Positions 1 through 7,171 of a stretch of 8,778 nt of DNA are shown piece by piece (the first letter of the stretch is position 1; each line of letters starts with the position of its first letter). Under the pieces are notes generated by a model. That model worked only from the letters and a program-made list of their open reading frames with translations. It was not told where the DNA came from and did not search any database. Source of the DNA: Chitinophagales bacterium (GTDB lineage: Bacteria; Bacteroidota; Bacteroidia; Chitinophagales; UBA2359); assembly GCA_020631035.1 (NCBI GenBank), contig JAHDIA010000225.1:1-8778 (forward strand). The letters run 5' to 3'. The position numbers were made by a program, and so were the translations under genes.

Positions 1-1
1 A

Positions 2-562
2 ATGAGTGGAGATGAAACCTATCAATTAATTGGTACTTTTGATTTGACACTCTATGCCGATGCACAAGCACCAACTGTTTCTTTGGTCGAAGCTTGTGAT
101 GCTGGAACAGTAGGAATGTGTACCTACCAAGTCAATTTTGCTTGTGCCACCGATGCCGAAAATGGAACAACAATTGATGGTTCTACCCAAGCCGATGGCT
201 ATGTTGGAGGAAGTTTAACAGTAGACATCATAACAGGTGACGGCTGTACCAGTTCATTCAGTGTCTCGGCAGATGCTTGTCTTTGTTCTGTTGATCCATC
301 TTTTGCTTGCGCTGGTTCTTTGAATATTGCACAATGTGGAGGAGTCATTCCGCTCAATCCTGTTACACCAGGTGGTACTTGGAGTGGCAGTGGAGCAGCC
401 TATGTCAATGCCAATGACGAATTTGATCCAACAAATGCACCCGTTGGTATAAGTTTGACCTTGGAGTACACTGTTTTCGACGCACTCGGTATGCCAGTGG
501 TATCCAATACCTGTAACATTATTGTAAGCAATGATTGTGGAGCAGAAGGAGGACGATTCTAA
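2..562 (+). CDS. C-terminal part of a secreted Cys-rich Ig-like repeat protein (5' end outside window)
   Basis: The frame is open from the window edge and the Met at position 2 has no visible upstream context, so this is most likely the last 186 residues of a longer protein. The composition (Gly, Thr, Asp and Ala rich, many Cys, beta-strand-like alternation) fits Bacteroidota extracellular adhesins. Residues about 100-186 form an Ig-like module with GGTWSGSGAAYVNA, the usual 'GG-W-SG' pattern of these repeats, and match the last module of the giant protein at 2395-7155 (GGIYSGAGAAFVDA). The protein ends in DCGAEGGRF, against DCAADGGRF in that paralogue. It contains no Lys, and its only Arg is in the GGRF tail. 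No canonical type 9 secretion C-terminal domain is seen. A strong terminator starts 84 nt after the stop codon. Likely role: surface or extracellular-matrix protein; the exact function is unknown. Confidence 0.8.
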   Translation: MSGDETYQLIGTFDLTLYADAQAPTVSLVEACDAGTVGMCTYQVNFACATDAENGTTIDGSTQADGYVGGSLTVDIITGDGCTSSFSVSADACLCSVDPSFACAGSLNIAQCGGVIPLNPVTPGGTWSGSGAAYVNANDEFDPTNAPVGISLTLEYTVFDALGMPVVSNTCNIIVSNDCGAEGGRF

Positions 563-564
563 AA

Positions 565-588
565 GTAGGGGCGAATAAGCATTCGCCC
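565..588. repeat. GGGCGAAT hairpin repeat, copy 1
   Basis: GTAGGGGCGAAT is followed by AAGC and ATTCGCCC, giving a perfect 8-bp stem (569-576 with 581-588) and a 4-nt loop. It starts 3 nt after the stop codon of the first gene. A near-identical 24-nt unit lies at 688-711. This is the form of a short REP-like palindromic repeat; comparable GTAGGGGCGAAT hairpins occur between genes in various bacteria (general recollection). It appears to be inserted between the stop codon and the conserved 3' cassette, because the paralogous gene's 3' end lacks it. Confidence 0.6.
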
Positions 589-604
589 ACTTTCAACGAT
601 TTAA

Positions 605-680
605 AAATTGTGAATCAATAATAATGTTTTTTTCATTTGGGATATTCCCCCTACATTTTTGTGTAGGGGGATTTTTTATT
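605..680 (+). repeat. 3' terminator cassette, copy 1 (paralogous with 7172-7249)
   Basis: The 30 nt at 621-650 are identical to 7191-7220, exactly 6570 bases downstream. Weaker similarity starts at 605 (AAATTGTGAATCAATA against AAATTATGAATTAATA plus a 3-nt indel) and continues into matching terminator hairpins. Both copies directly follow genes ending in a GGRF tail. The noncoding block is better conserved than the coding sequence just before it. Confidence 0.8.
647..677 (+). terminator. Rho-independent terminator of the first large gene
   Basis: CCCCCTACA (647-655) pairs perfectly with TGTAGGGGG (662-670) over 9 bp around a 6-nt loop and is followed by ATTTTTTATT. Just upstream, GGGA (639-642) could instead pair with TCCC (646-649), which overlaps the 5' arm of the terminator; that option is kept in the second copy. 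Confidence 0.88.
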
Positions 681-687
681 TATATCG

Positions 688-733
688 GTAGGGGCGAATA
701 ATCATTTGCCCAAATAACAATAATCATTCGCCC
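688..733. repeat. GGGCGAAT hairpin repeat, copy 2 plus a half copy
   Basis: The unit at 688-711 matches copy 1 at 565-588 and forms a hairpin (692-699 with 704-711) with one G-T wobble. A further half unit, AATAATCATTCGCCC, lies at 719-733 and could pair with the same GGGCGAAT arm instead. Repeated half units suggest local slippage or nested insertion of a REP-like element. Confidence 0.55.
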
Positions 734-848
734 AAATAAAACATCATTCATCCTTTTCCAATTTAGGAATGGTTAAATAATAAGTTCCTTGTTTTTGGCA
801 ATGAGATTTTTAGAGATACAAGCGGTCCGCCGATGCGGAAAAAAACGC

Positions 849-880
849 ACTGGGCTGGCATTCCACTGGGCTGGCATTCC
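849..880. repeat. 16-bp perfect tandem duplication
   Basis: ACTGGGCTGGCATTCC occurs twice in direct tandem (849-864 and 865-880). It lies in a GC-richer patch just after a small CCGC-CGAT-GCGG hairpin (827-838) and about 40 bp before the larger structured repeat. No coding frame through it looks genuine. Confidence 0.75.
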
Positions 881-915
881 AGTCAAAATCGGGAAGTTAT
901 TTTTTTATCATTCCT

Positions 916-1097
916 TAGAACGGAACGTTTAGAAACACTGTCGAAGTCAAGTCCCTGCTGTACACTACTACTTGCCCCCTCATTGGTCAGTTCAGCAAGG
1001 GCGTACTTAGTCTTCGTGCCTTAGCCTTCAGCACTTCCTGCTTCACAATGCCCAATTCGGCGGCAGGTATCCGTTGCCATCAGGCGTAGTTTTGCAA
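916..1097 (-). repeat. Structured dispersed repeat, long copy (possible Flavo-1-like RNA element)
   Basis: This GC-richer island aligns in pieces with 7252-7362. Both start with ACGGAACGTT (920-929, 7256-7265). The next shared block begins exactly 34 nt later in both: CCTGCTGTACACTACTACT (954-972) against CCCGCTATCCGCTACTACT (7290-7308). A GGTATCCG block (1066-1073, 7332-7339) and a (C/T)ATC(A/G)GGCGTA block follow. The outer stem CCTG (954-957) with CAGG (1081-1084) is replaced in the other copy by CCCG with CGGG, a compensatory C-G to T-A change. The interior here is about 70 nt longer than in the other copy. The minus-strand reading resembles the CCCGATAGAAGCGG...AGCGGATAGCGGG repeats I recall from Flavobacteriia, possibly the Flavo-1 RNA motif. 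That name is tentative. Confidence 0.5.
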
Positions 1098-1099
1098 CT

Positions 1100-1829
1100 C
1101 TTTGTCCTTCGTTTCAAGGTAATCGTTATATGGTTTTGAAATTATTTCAAGCGTTTTTGAATATTTCTAAAAAGTAAAAAATAGGTGTGAAAATATTACC
1201 AAATGCCCCAAATATATAGATTTCAATTCATAATTTTTTCCAAAAAAACATCCTAAAACAAATAATCAAACACACACACACTGAAAGAAAGTTGTACAAT
1301 ATTCCATACATCCTAGAAGATGCCAAGTAAACAAAAGTTCAATAAAAAAATATTAAAAGTTTCTTAATTAGCAATTAATTTTATTTATTTGTAATTGTAA
1401 TTGCTAATAAATTTCCTGATTCAGGACTTTTGCAAGTACAATTAATTAAAATATTTAATTTTAAATAGCTCTTTATCAGTGTTTTATATATGTAATCAAA
1501 ATGGTCTTTGCATTGAGATATAAAAACAAAAACTAATTTTATAAACCATAGAAAAATACTTAAAAAACTATCATTACAGCTTTTTCTGTACATTGATATA
1601 CAGAATGAATGACACTCCACTTATGCAACAATGAATTACATGCCGCAAATTATATGTAAAAGTCTATAATAATACATATAAGGGAAAGCTAACTTATGGC
1701 AAAAAATAGTTAGTGAGTAACCTGTGTTTATGAATAGTTAAATATTAAGAATCTCAGAATGAGATTCCTGGGATTGCTATGTCTCATAAACTGTCTAAAA
1801 ATCAATAAATAATTTATAAATCAAATAAT
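1100..1829. other. AT-rich intergenic leader region, no gene supported
   Basis: About 700 bp of strongly AT-rich DNA precede the two-gene unit. It contains an (AC)6 run (1270-1281), a short palindrome TCCTGA-T-TCAGGA (1414-1426), two competing hairpins near 1575-1605 and a hairpin at 1749-1767. A minus-strand frame of 79 codons (1381-1620) has low-complexity Ile/Leu/Lys/Ser-rich composition and no recognisable features. I could not find a convincing Bacteroidota-type promoter (TTG, about 19 nt, TAnnTTTG). Confidence 0.6.
1749..1767 (+). promoter_or_regulatory. Perfect 8-bp hairpin in the leader of the secreted-protein operon
   Basis: GAATCTCA (1749-1756), GAA loop, TGAGATTC (1760-1767). It lies 62 nt before the start codon at 1830 and has no T run after it, so it is not a terminator. 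It could be an mRNA 5' stabiliser or a protein-binding palindrome; its function is inferred from position only. Confidence 0.4.
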
Positions 1830-2375
1830 ATGTTAAAAAAACTAAAACTATTTTTCTTTACAACACTTATGCTTTTTGGTGTTAATGAAGTTGGTTTGAA
1901 TGCTCAAAGCCTAACACATAGTCAACTTCAAGCAAAAAAGCAAACAAAAGATGTAAAGTCAGTTCAAGTAGATTCTAAGGATAAAATGTCTAAAGAAGAA
2001 CTTAGAAATTTTGCTCAAGATTATTACAAAAATCGTCTGACTGATTTGGAGCAACAAGAACAGGAATTACTGGCTCAACCTATGACGAATGAAATTGCAG
2101 ACCAATTAGAAGGAATACAATTAGAAAAGTTTTTTTTACAAAAAAACAAGAGCAGTTTTAGCTCAAATTCTATAAAAAACAAAGATTTACGTCCTATTTC
2201 CTTACAAAAATCAATTGGTGAACGCTATACTCAAAAAAATGATCAGGAGTTAAGAAGTGATGGTACTCCACGAAAAATAATAAAAATTAGTCAAGGTCAA
2301 GCCAAAGAGAACAAGCCTCATCTACAAGAAAAACCAGGTAAAAAGGAAGGTGTTTCAAAAAAACTTACTAATTAA
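1830..2375 (+). CDS. Small basic Lys/Gln-rich secreted protein, unknown function
   Basis: This 181-residue protein begins with a clear Sec signal peptide: MLKKLKLF, then a hydrophobic core, then GVNEVGLNAQS with likely cleavage near residue 25. The mature part (about 155 residues) is hydrophilic and predicted helical, with a heptad-like stretch around residues 53-105 (DYYKNRLTDLEQQEQELLAQ). It is basic: by eye about 24 Lys and 6 Arg against about 22 acidic residues, with the last 50 residues the most basic. It has no Cys after the signal peptide and no lipobox. I do not recognise the family. The start ATG has an A-rich upstream stretch and no Shine-Dalgarno, as is common in Bacteroidota. Its stop lies 19 nt before the next start, so the two genes are probably co-transcribed. 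It may be an accessory, chaperone-like or anchoring partner of the acidic giant that follows; this is inferred only from gene order and opposite charge. Confidence 0.8.
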   Translation: MLKKLKLFFFTTLMLFGVNEVGLNAQSLTHSQLQAKKQTKDVKSVQVDSKDKMSKEELRNFAQDYYKNRLTDLEQQEQELLAQPMTNEIADQLEGIQLEKFFLQKNKSSFSSNSIKNKDLRPISLQKSIGERYTQKNDQELRSDGTPRKIIKISQGQAKENKPHLQEKPGKKEGVSKKLTN

Positions 2376-2394
2376 TCAAACAGATTGAAATGTT

Positions 2395-5300
2395 ATGAAA
2401 AAAATATATGTAATTTTATTCGTTAATGTATTCCTAAGTATTTGCATTGCACAAACACTACAAGCACAAGATGATATTTGTAGTCCTGGAACATTAACTT
2501 CTGATACCTATGCCAATTCTGGTTCTGACACCTCTGGAGACAATACAGGAAGTACAACTCAAACAGGTGAAGTATTTGGAACAGAGTACAATGGTGAGGG
2601 CAATAGTGCTTTTAATACTTGTGAAGGAGCTGGAACTTTTACAATGCCAGGTAATCCAGGACCAAGTAATTGGTACACTTTTACTCCTACACAAACAGGA
2701 CAACACTGTTTTTCTGAAACATCAGGTTTTGCTGATGCAGATCATCAAATGGCACTGTTTGAAACAACAGGCGCTGTTTGTACAGCTGGTGTTCCCGATT
2801 TTAGTCAGTTGTCTATATTGGCTTCTAGTGATGATGATTCGGCTACTTCTGTAGGTGATGGAGGAACTTTGTATAGTAGTAATACTATTTTTGCTATTGA
2901 ATCTACAGGCGATGCTGCTTTCTGTGTTAATTTAACAGCAGGAACTACTTATTATTTACAAATTACAGGGGTCGCTTTGTTTTCAACTGCTTGTGCAGGT
3001 ACGACTTGTAATGAGTGCTTTGTTGAATTTGAAGCAGGACCATATACAATCAATGTCGTTGAACCGCCTATGTGTCCTATAGAGGTAACAGTAGTTGGTG
3101 GAGCAGGATACAATGAATGTCAAAATATTCAAGATGAGTTTGATGCTGCAGGTGGTTTTGGAGGTTTTCCTGGTTTTTCAATAGCAGATGATCCTTGTCT
3201 TTGGTGTGCAGCAATATCTACATCAATAAATTATGGTGTACAACCAACAGGTTGTGACCCAGAAACTAATTCTGTAACTACCGAGTATTGGGTGGAAAGT
3301 GGAAATGCCATTGATCCTTGTGCTGGAGTATTTGAAGGCTCGCAACTAGATGACAATGATGGAATGATTGATGTAGGTGCTTACTGGGACCACTCCCAAG
3401 CTGATGGTTGTAGCCCTGTATATTATGATGCTACTTTTACCATCGTTGTTACCAATGACCAAGTTGGTGGTGTAGATTGTCCTTGTAACAATGTTTGTAC
3501 TGTATCTGAAGTAGTTACGGTACAAGTAAGTCCTCCAGGAATAGCAGGCTATCGCATAACTCCTGTTTATAACAACTGTACAGACCCACCTAGTTACAGT
3601 GTACAACCTACTGATGGAACCAATGTTTTGACAGATCCTAATACTGGTGCAGAAATTGTTTGTGATGTGATTTTAGCTCCTGACCCTCTAACTTGTGGAG
3701 GTACTGCTAGCATTACTATTGTAGATTCTGAACTTCAAGCTGCTGCACCTGCTACAGATGTATGTGTAGACTTTACGGAGGATGTTGTTTGTTTTGAAGG
3801 AACTGGTGATTTTACAGTGGCTGATATTTGTAGTGGCGATATGGTGACTTTGGCACCAGGAGCAGGATGTACACTAGATCAAAGCTCTGTACTTTTTGGA
3901 GCTCCTAACCCAGCTTATACAGCTATTGCCTTTATCTATTCAACAGATGGGGTAAATCCAAGTACAACAGCACCACCAGCTGCTTATGCTCCTATACCTG
4001 TTGGAGGTACTGCTGACCCCGCCAACTTTGATCCTAATTTGATTTTTACTGGTGTTCAAGAATCAGGATGTACAGATAAAACTTTCTCTGGATTAGATAA
4101 TTTAACTTGTGATCCAATTACTTACTATATTGTTGTGACTTATTTTGGACAAGATTTCGCTGTACCAGATAATGACCCTGGATTTATCGGTGGATATTTA
4201 GATTGTGCATTTGAAATTTTGCCAGTTACTGTATGGCCAGGCACAATGACTGCTAGACCTACTTCAGGGTCTTGTACTGCTGCATCAATGATTGAGATCG
4301 TTGCAGCAGATGGTGCTACTATTTGTGCAACTGAAATGGACCTTGCTCCTGTTGCACCACCAGCTGACTGTGGTATGGTCAACTCTGAAAACTTTATGTA
4401 TGATGTTACAGTTACAGAATTAGGATTAGATATGGCGCCAATGACCTGTCAACAGTCTTTTACTGGAATGGTCGCTGGCAACTGTGTTTCTGATCCCTGT
4501 CCAATTGAATGTCCTGCATTGGCTGAACCTATGGTCTTTGATTACTGGTTGTGTGAAGGTGGGAGTATTCCAGCAGGTGAAGGATTGGGAGCTCTAGGGG
4601 TCGACTGCCCTATACCGCCTACACCTACTTGTTTATTTGATCCTTCTACAATGTTTATTTATGTTGAAGCAACTGGTACACATACTTACTTATCTGATAT
4701 GACTTGGACCTTGCAAGCACCAAGTGGAGCCACAACAACTATCTTTCCTTTTGTATGTTGTCCACAAAGTGGGGATGACTTTAATCAGTTAACTTTTACC
4801 AATGCACCAGTAGGAAATAATTTCCAAATTTCAGGCGGAGGAGGGCAAACTCCTCCTCCTTGGACAGGAACTTATGATATGGTAGAAGGAGGAGCCATAA
4901 ATTGGGGAGCATTGGCTGGTGAGGAGATTTATAGCGCAGGATGGAACTTGATAATTGGAGATTGTGTAGGTGGGGATTTTGGAATCGTTAACAATGTATC
5001 TGTAACATTTACAGACAATGGCTCAGGAACTAGTTGTTTGGCAAATGCTGCTTGTGTGGGTTGTGATGGAACAACAGAAATTGCTGGACCCAATAATCTT
5101 CAATTCAATGGTGAACCAGGAGTAGAGTATGATTCGGGAGCAATTAGCTTTAATTTAGCAGACAATGCTTGTACAGAAGCAGATGGTGCTTTTGTATTTC
5201 CTATTCCTGTTCCTGATGCACAAATGCCACAAGCACCTATTGTTAATTGGTATGATGATCCTGTTGCAGGAAATCTGGTAGGTTCAGGCAATATTTTTGC

Positions 5301-7155
5301 CCCAACCGACAATACAGTGGGAGATTGGTGCTATTATGCTGAATATGTATGCAACTTAAATACAGAAGGTGATTGTGCACCTGATATGATGTGTCCATCA
5401 ACAAGATTAGAGGTCTGTCTTCACATATATGCAAGTGATGCAGGAACAACAACTGTAGATGATCAATTCCTTTGTTGTGATGAGCCTGTGCTCTTTACCA
5501 ATGTAGATCCGCTACTAGACTTTGACAATGCAGTACCTAAACATACTTACGAATTGGGATATGCTTTAGTTGCTGGTTCGCAAACGCCAGTAAGTGCTGC
5601 TGCCGACGTAGATGCTGCTTTGATAGTACAAGCAGAACCCGCAACAGGTTATACACCTACTTGTACAGCTTGCCCAGGAGGTACCACAGGAACCTTGGCA
5701 GCAGGTGTCTACTCTGTAACTCCATTTTTAAGTATTGATACTTATGATATTTGTACTCCATTAATTCAAGGAGCCAATATACCGCAAACTGACAATCCTA
5801 CCTTTGAAGCTTATGTATGGGACTATACAGCAGAAGGAACACTCAATGATGTTGCTGTACCTGCTTCTGCTTTTACACTAGAAGTAGATATATATGATCT
5901 TATTGACCCCAATGATGGAGATGGACCAACAGGTGGTGGTTGCGAAATGACAGATATTAATGTTTTTGTGTACGTAAATGGAACTTTGGTGGCAGTTCAA
6001 GGTGGATTGACAGATATAACGCAAATAGTTACCTTTACAGAAGCAGATTTTCCATTGACTTCCAACGATGATGTTCAAGTTCAAATGGCATTCTCTACTG
6101 CTGGAAATGGATGTTCAACAACCGATATGGATTTAACAGATTGTAAGTTTGCTGCAAGTGTCAAATTAATGCTTACAGCAACCTTTGATGCAACATTTAC
6201 TGACTTTTCTGAGGGAGCAGCTTGCAATACTTTTGGAACTCCTGCTGATATCATTATCCTAGATCCTATTTGTACTGCAGAAGCTGTTACTTGTAACCCA
6301 GATGGTACTTACTCTGTAACATTCACTCCTGAAGGTGGTTTGAGTGCTTTAAATGGTGCAGCCTATGTTGACCAAACTACTGGTGCTGCTGTAATCAACG
6401 GTGAATACCAAATCTCTGCTCCAGGAGCAGTAACTGTTTCACCAGCAGGTAGCGGAGACGGTCTAACAACAGGTACAGGTACAGGAGCCTTTACAGTAAC
6501 TTATCCAACCTCTGTACCAATGTATACCATTGACATAGCCAACTGGGACGCCAATGCAGTAGCATTGCTGCCAGCCGATGGGTGTCCTTTCCAAATTACA
6601 GGCATGATAACACTACCTACTGACCCAACAACTACCAGTGATGCTATTTGTGAAGGGGAAGCAGCAGGGACCTTAACTGCTGATTGTGGTGCCAATTCTA
6701 TTATGTGGTTTGCTGATGACGGAACAGCTATGCCAGACTTGGCAGCAGGACCAGTTGCTACAACAGCAGATTTTGTACCAACAGACACAGCACCTGGTAC
6801 TTACACTTATTATGCTGTATGCCAAGATGCTTTGGGATGTTCTAGCGCACCTATACCTGCAACTTATACCATTAATACATTGGGAACAGCTTCATTGGCA
6901 GTGCCTACCCTAAGTTGCGCTACTGAAGATTTGAACTTAAATCCTAGCCCCACTGGTGGAATATATAGTGGAGCAGGTGCTGCTTTTGTAGATGCAGCTA
7001 CTGGAACCATTGTGACCAATTATAAAGACTTAATGGATCCAAATGTTGTTTATGATCTGACTTATACAGTTGCAGGTGCAGGAGGTTGTGATGGTGAAGT
7101 AACAATTCAAATAAGTTTTGTATCAGATTGTGCTGCTGATGGTGGTCGATTCTAA
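2395..7155 (+). CDS. Giant secreted acidic Cys-rich adhesin-like protein with PPC-like, P-domain-like and Ig-like modules
   Basis: This is a 1586-residue protein. Signal peptide: MKKIYVILFVNVFLSICIAQ, with likely cleavage at LQA/QDD near residue 25. Residues about 28-224 form a beta-sandwich resembling bacterial pre-peptidase C-terminal (PPC) domains (NWYTFTPTQTGQHCF at 92, MALFETTGAVC at 119, TYYLQITG at 185). A run of Cys-rich Saprospiraceae-style modules follows. Residues about 755-872 resemble a proprotein-convertase P-domain: HTYLSDMTWTLQAPSGAT, then WTGTYDM, then GWNLIIGDCVGGDFGIVNNV. A linker SDAGTTTVDDQFLCC starts at 1014. Ig-like modules lie at about 1416-1493 (ICEGEAAGTLTADCG...GTYTYYAVCQD) and 1494-1586 (GGIYSGAGAAF), ending in DCAADGGRF. 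No catalytic domain is seen. The mature part has roughly 70 Cys but only 5 Lys and 4 Arg. Canonical T9SS type A or B C-terminal domains are not apparent. It is probably an extracellular adhesin or matrix protein. The ATG at 2388 is out of frame and stops at once, so 2395 is the start. Confidence 0.88.
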   Translation: MKKIYVILFVNVFLSICIAQTLQAQDDICSPGTLTSDTYANSGSDTSGDNTGSTTQTGEVFGTEYNGEGNSAFNTCEGAGTFTMPGNPGPSNWYTFTPTQTGQHCFSETSGFADADHQMALFETTGAVCTAGVPDFSQLSILASSDDDSATSVGDGGTLYSSNTIFAIESTGDAAFCVNLTAGTTYYLQITGVALFSTACAGTTCNECFVEFEAGPYTINVVEPPMCPIEVTVVGGAGYNECQNIQDEFDAAGGFGGFPGFSIADDPCLWCAAISTSINYGVQPTGCDPETNSVTTEYWVESGNAIDPCAGVFEGSQLDDNDGMIDVGAYWDHSQADGCSPVYYDATFTIVVTNDQVGGVDCPCNNVCTVSEVVTVQVSPPGIAGYRITPVYNNCTDPPSYSVQPTDGTNVLTDPNTGAEIVCDVILAPDPLTCGGTASITIVDSELQAAAPATDVCVDFTEDVVCFEGTGDFTVADICSGDMVTLAPGAGCTLDQSSVLFGAPNPAYTAIAFIYSTDGVNPSTTAPPAAYAPIPVGGTADPANFDPNLIFTGVQESGCTDKTFSGLDNLTCDPITYYIVVTYFGQDFAVPDNDPGFIGGYLDCAFEILPVTVWPGTMTARPTSGSCTAASMIEIVAADGATICATEMDLAPVAPPADCGMVNSENFMYDVTVTELGLDMAPMTCQQSFTGMVAGNCVSDPCPIECPALAEPMVFDYWLCEGGSIPAGEGLGALGVDCPIPPTPTCLFDPSTMFIYVEATGTHTYLSDMTWTLQAPSGATTTIFPFVCCPQSGDDFNQLTFTNAPVGNNFQISGGGGQTPPPWTGTYDMVEGGAINWGALAGEEIYSAGWNLIIGDCVGGDFGIVNNVSVTFTDNGSGTSCLANAACVGCDGTTEIAGPNNLQFNGEPGVEYDSGAISFNLADNACTEADGAFVFPIPVPDAQMPQAPIVNWYDDPVAGNLVGSGNIFAPTDNTVGDWCYYAEYVCNLNTEGDCAPDMMCPSTRLEVCLHIYASDAGTTTVDDQFLCCDEPVLFTNVDPLLDFDNAVPKHTYELGYALVAGSQTPVSAAADVDAALIVQAEPATGYTPTCTACPGGTTGTLAAGVYSVTPFLSIDTYDICTPLIQGANIPQTDNPTFEAYVWDYTAEGTLNDVAVPASAFTLEVDIYDLIDPNDGDGPTGGGCEMTDINVFVYVNGTLVAVQGGLTDITQIVTFTEADFPLTSNDDVQVQMAFSTAGNGCSTTDMDLTDCKFAASVKLMLTATFDATFTDFSEGAACNTFGTPADIIILDPICTAEAVTCNPDGTYSVTFTPEGGLSALNGAAYVDQTTGAAVINGEYQISAPGAVTVSPAGSGDGLTTGTGTGAFTVTYPTSVPMYTIDIANWDANAVALLPADGCPFQITGMITLPTDPTTTSDAICEGEAAGTLTADCGANSIMWFADDGTAMPDLAAGPVATTADFVPTDTAPGTYTYYAVCQDALGCSSAPIPATYTINTLGTASLAVPTLSCATEDLNLNPSPTGGIYSGAGAAFVDAATGTIVTNYKDLMDPNVVYDLTYTVAGAGGCDGEVTIQISFVSDCAADGGRF

Positions 7156-7171
7156 ACAACTTATTACATAG

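Noticed and set aside
801..932. 43-codon + strand frame (MRFLEIQAVRRCG...)
   Set aside because: Short, basic, crosses the 16-bp tandem repeat, and ends inside the structured repeat; no support as a gene.
833..1024. 63-codon + strand frame with ATG
   Set aside because: It runs through the tandem repeat and the structured repeat, has unusual composition and no domain or leader; explained by the GC-rich repeat.
1270..1281. (AC)6 microsatellite
   Set aside because: Short and noncoding; no sign that it affects a promoter or a frame.
1381..1620. 79-codon minus-strand frame
   Set aside because: AT-driven Ile/Leu/Lys/Ser composition, no recognisable motif, no neighbours on that strand; likely chance.
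2494..6913. Several 70-114 codon frames on both strands inside the giant gene
   Set aside because: They are shadows of the 1586-codon gene; the secreted modular protein is clearly the real product.
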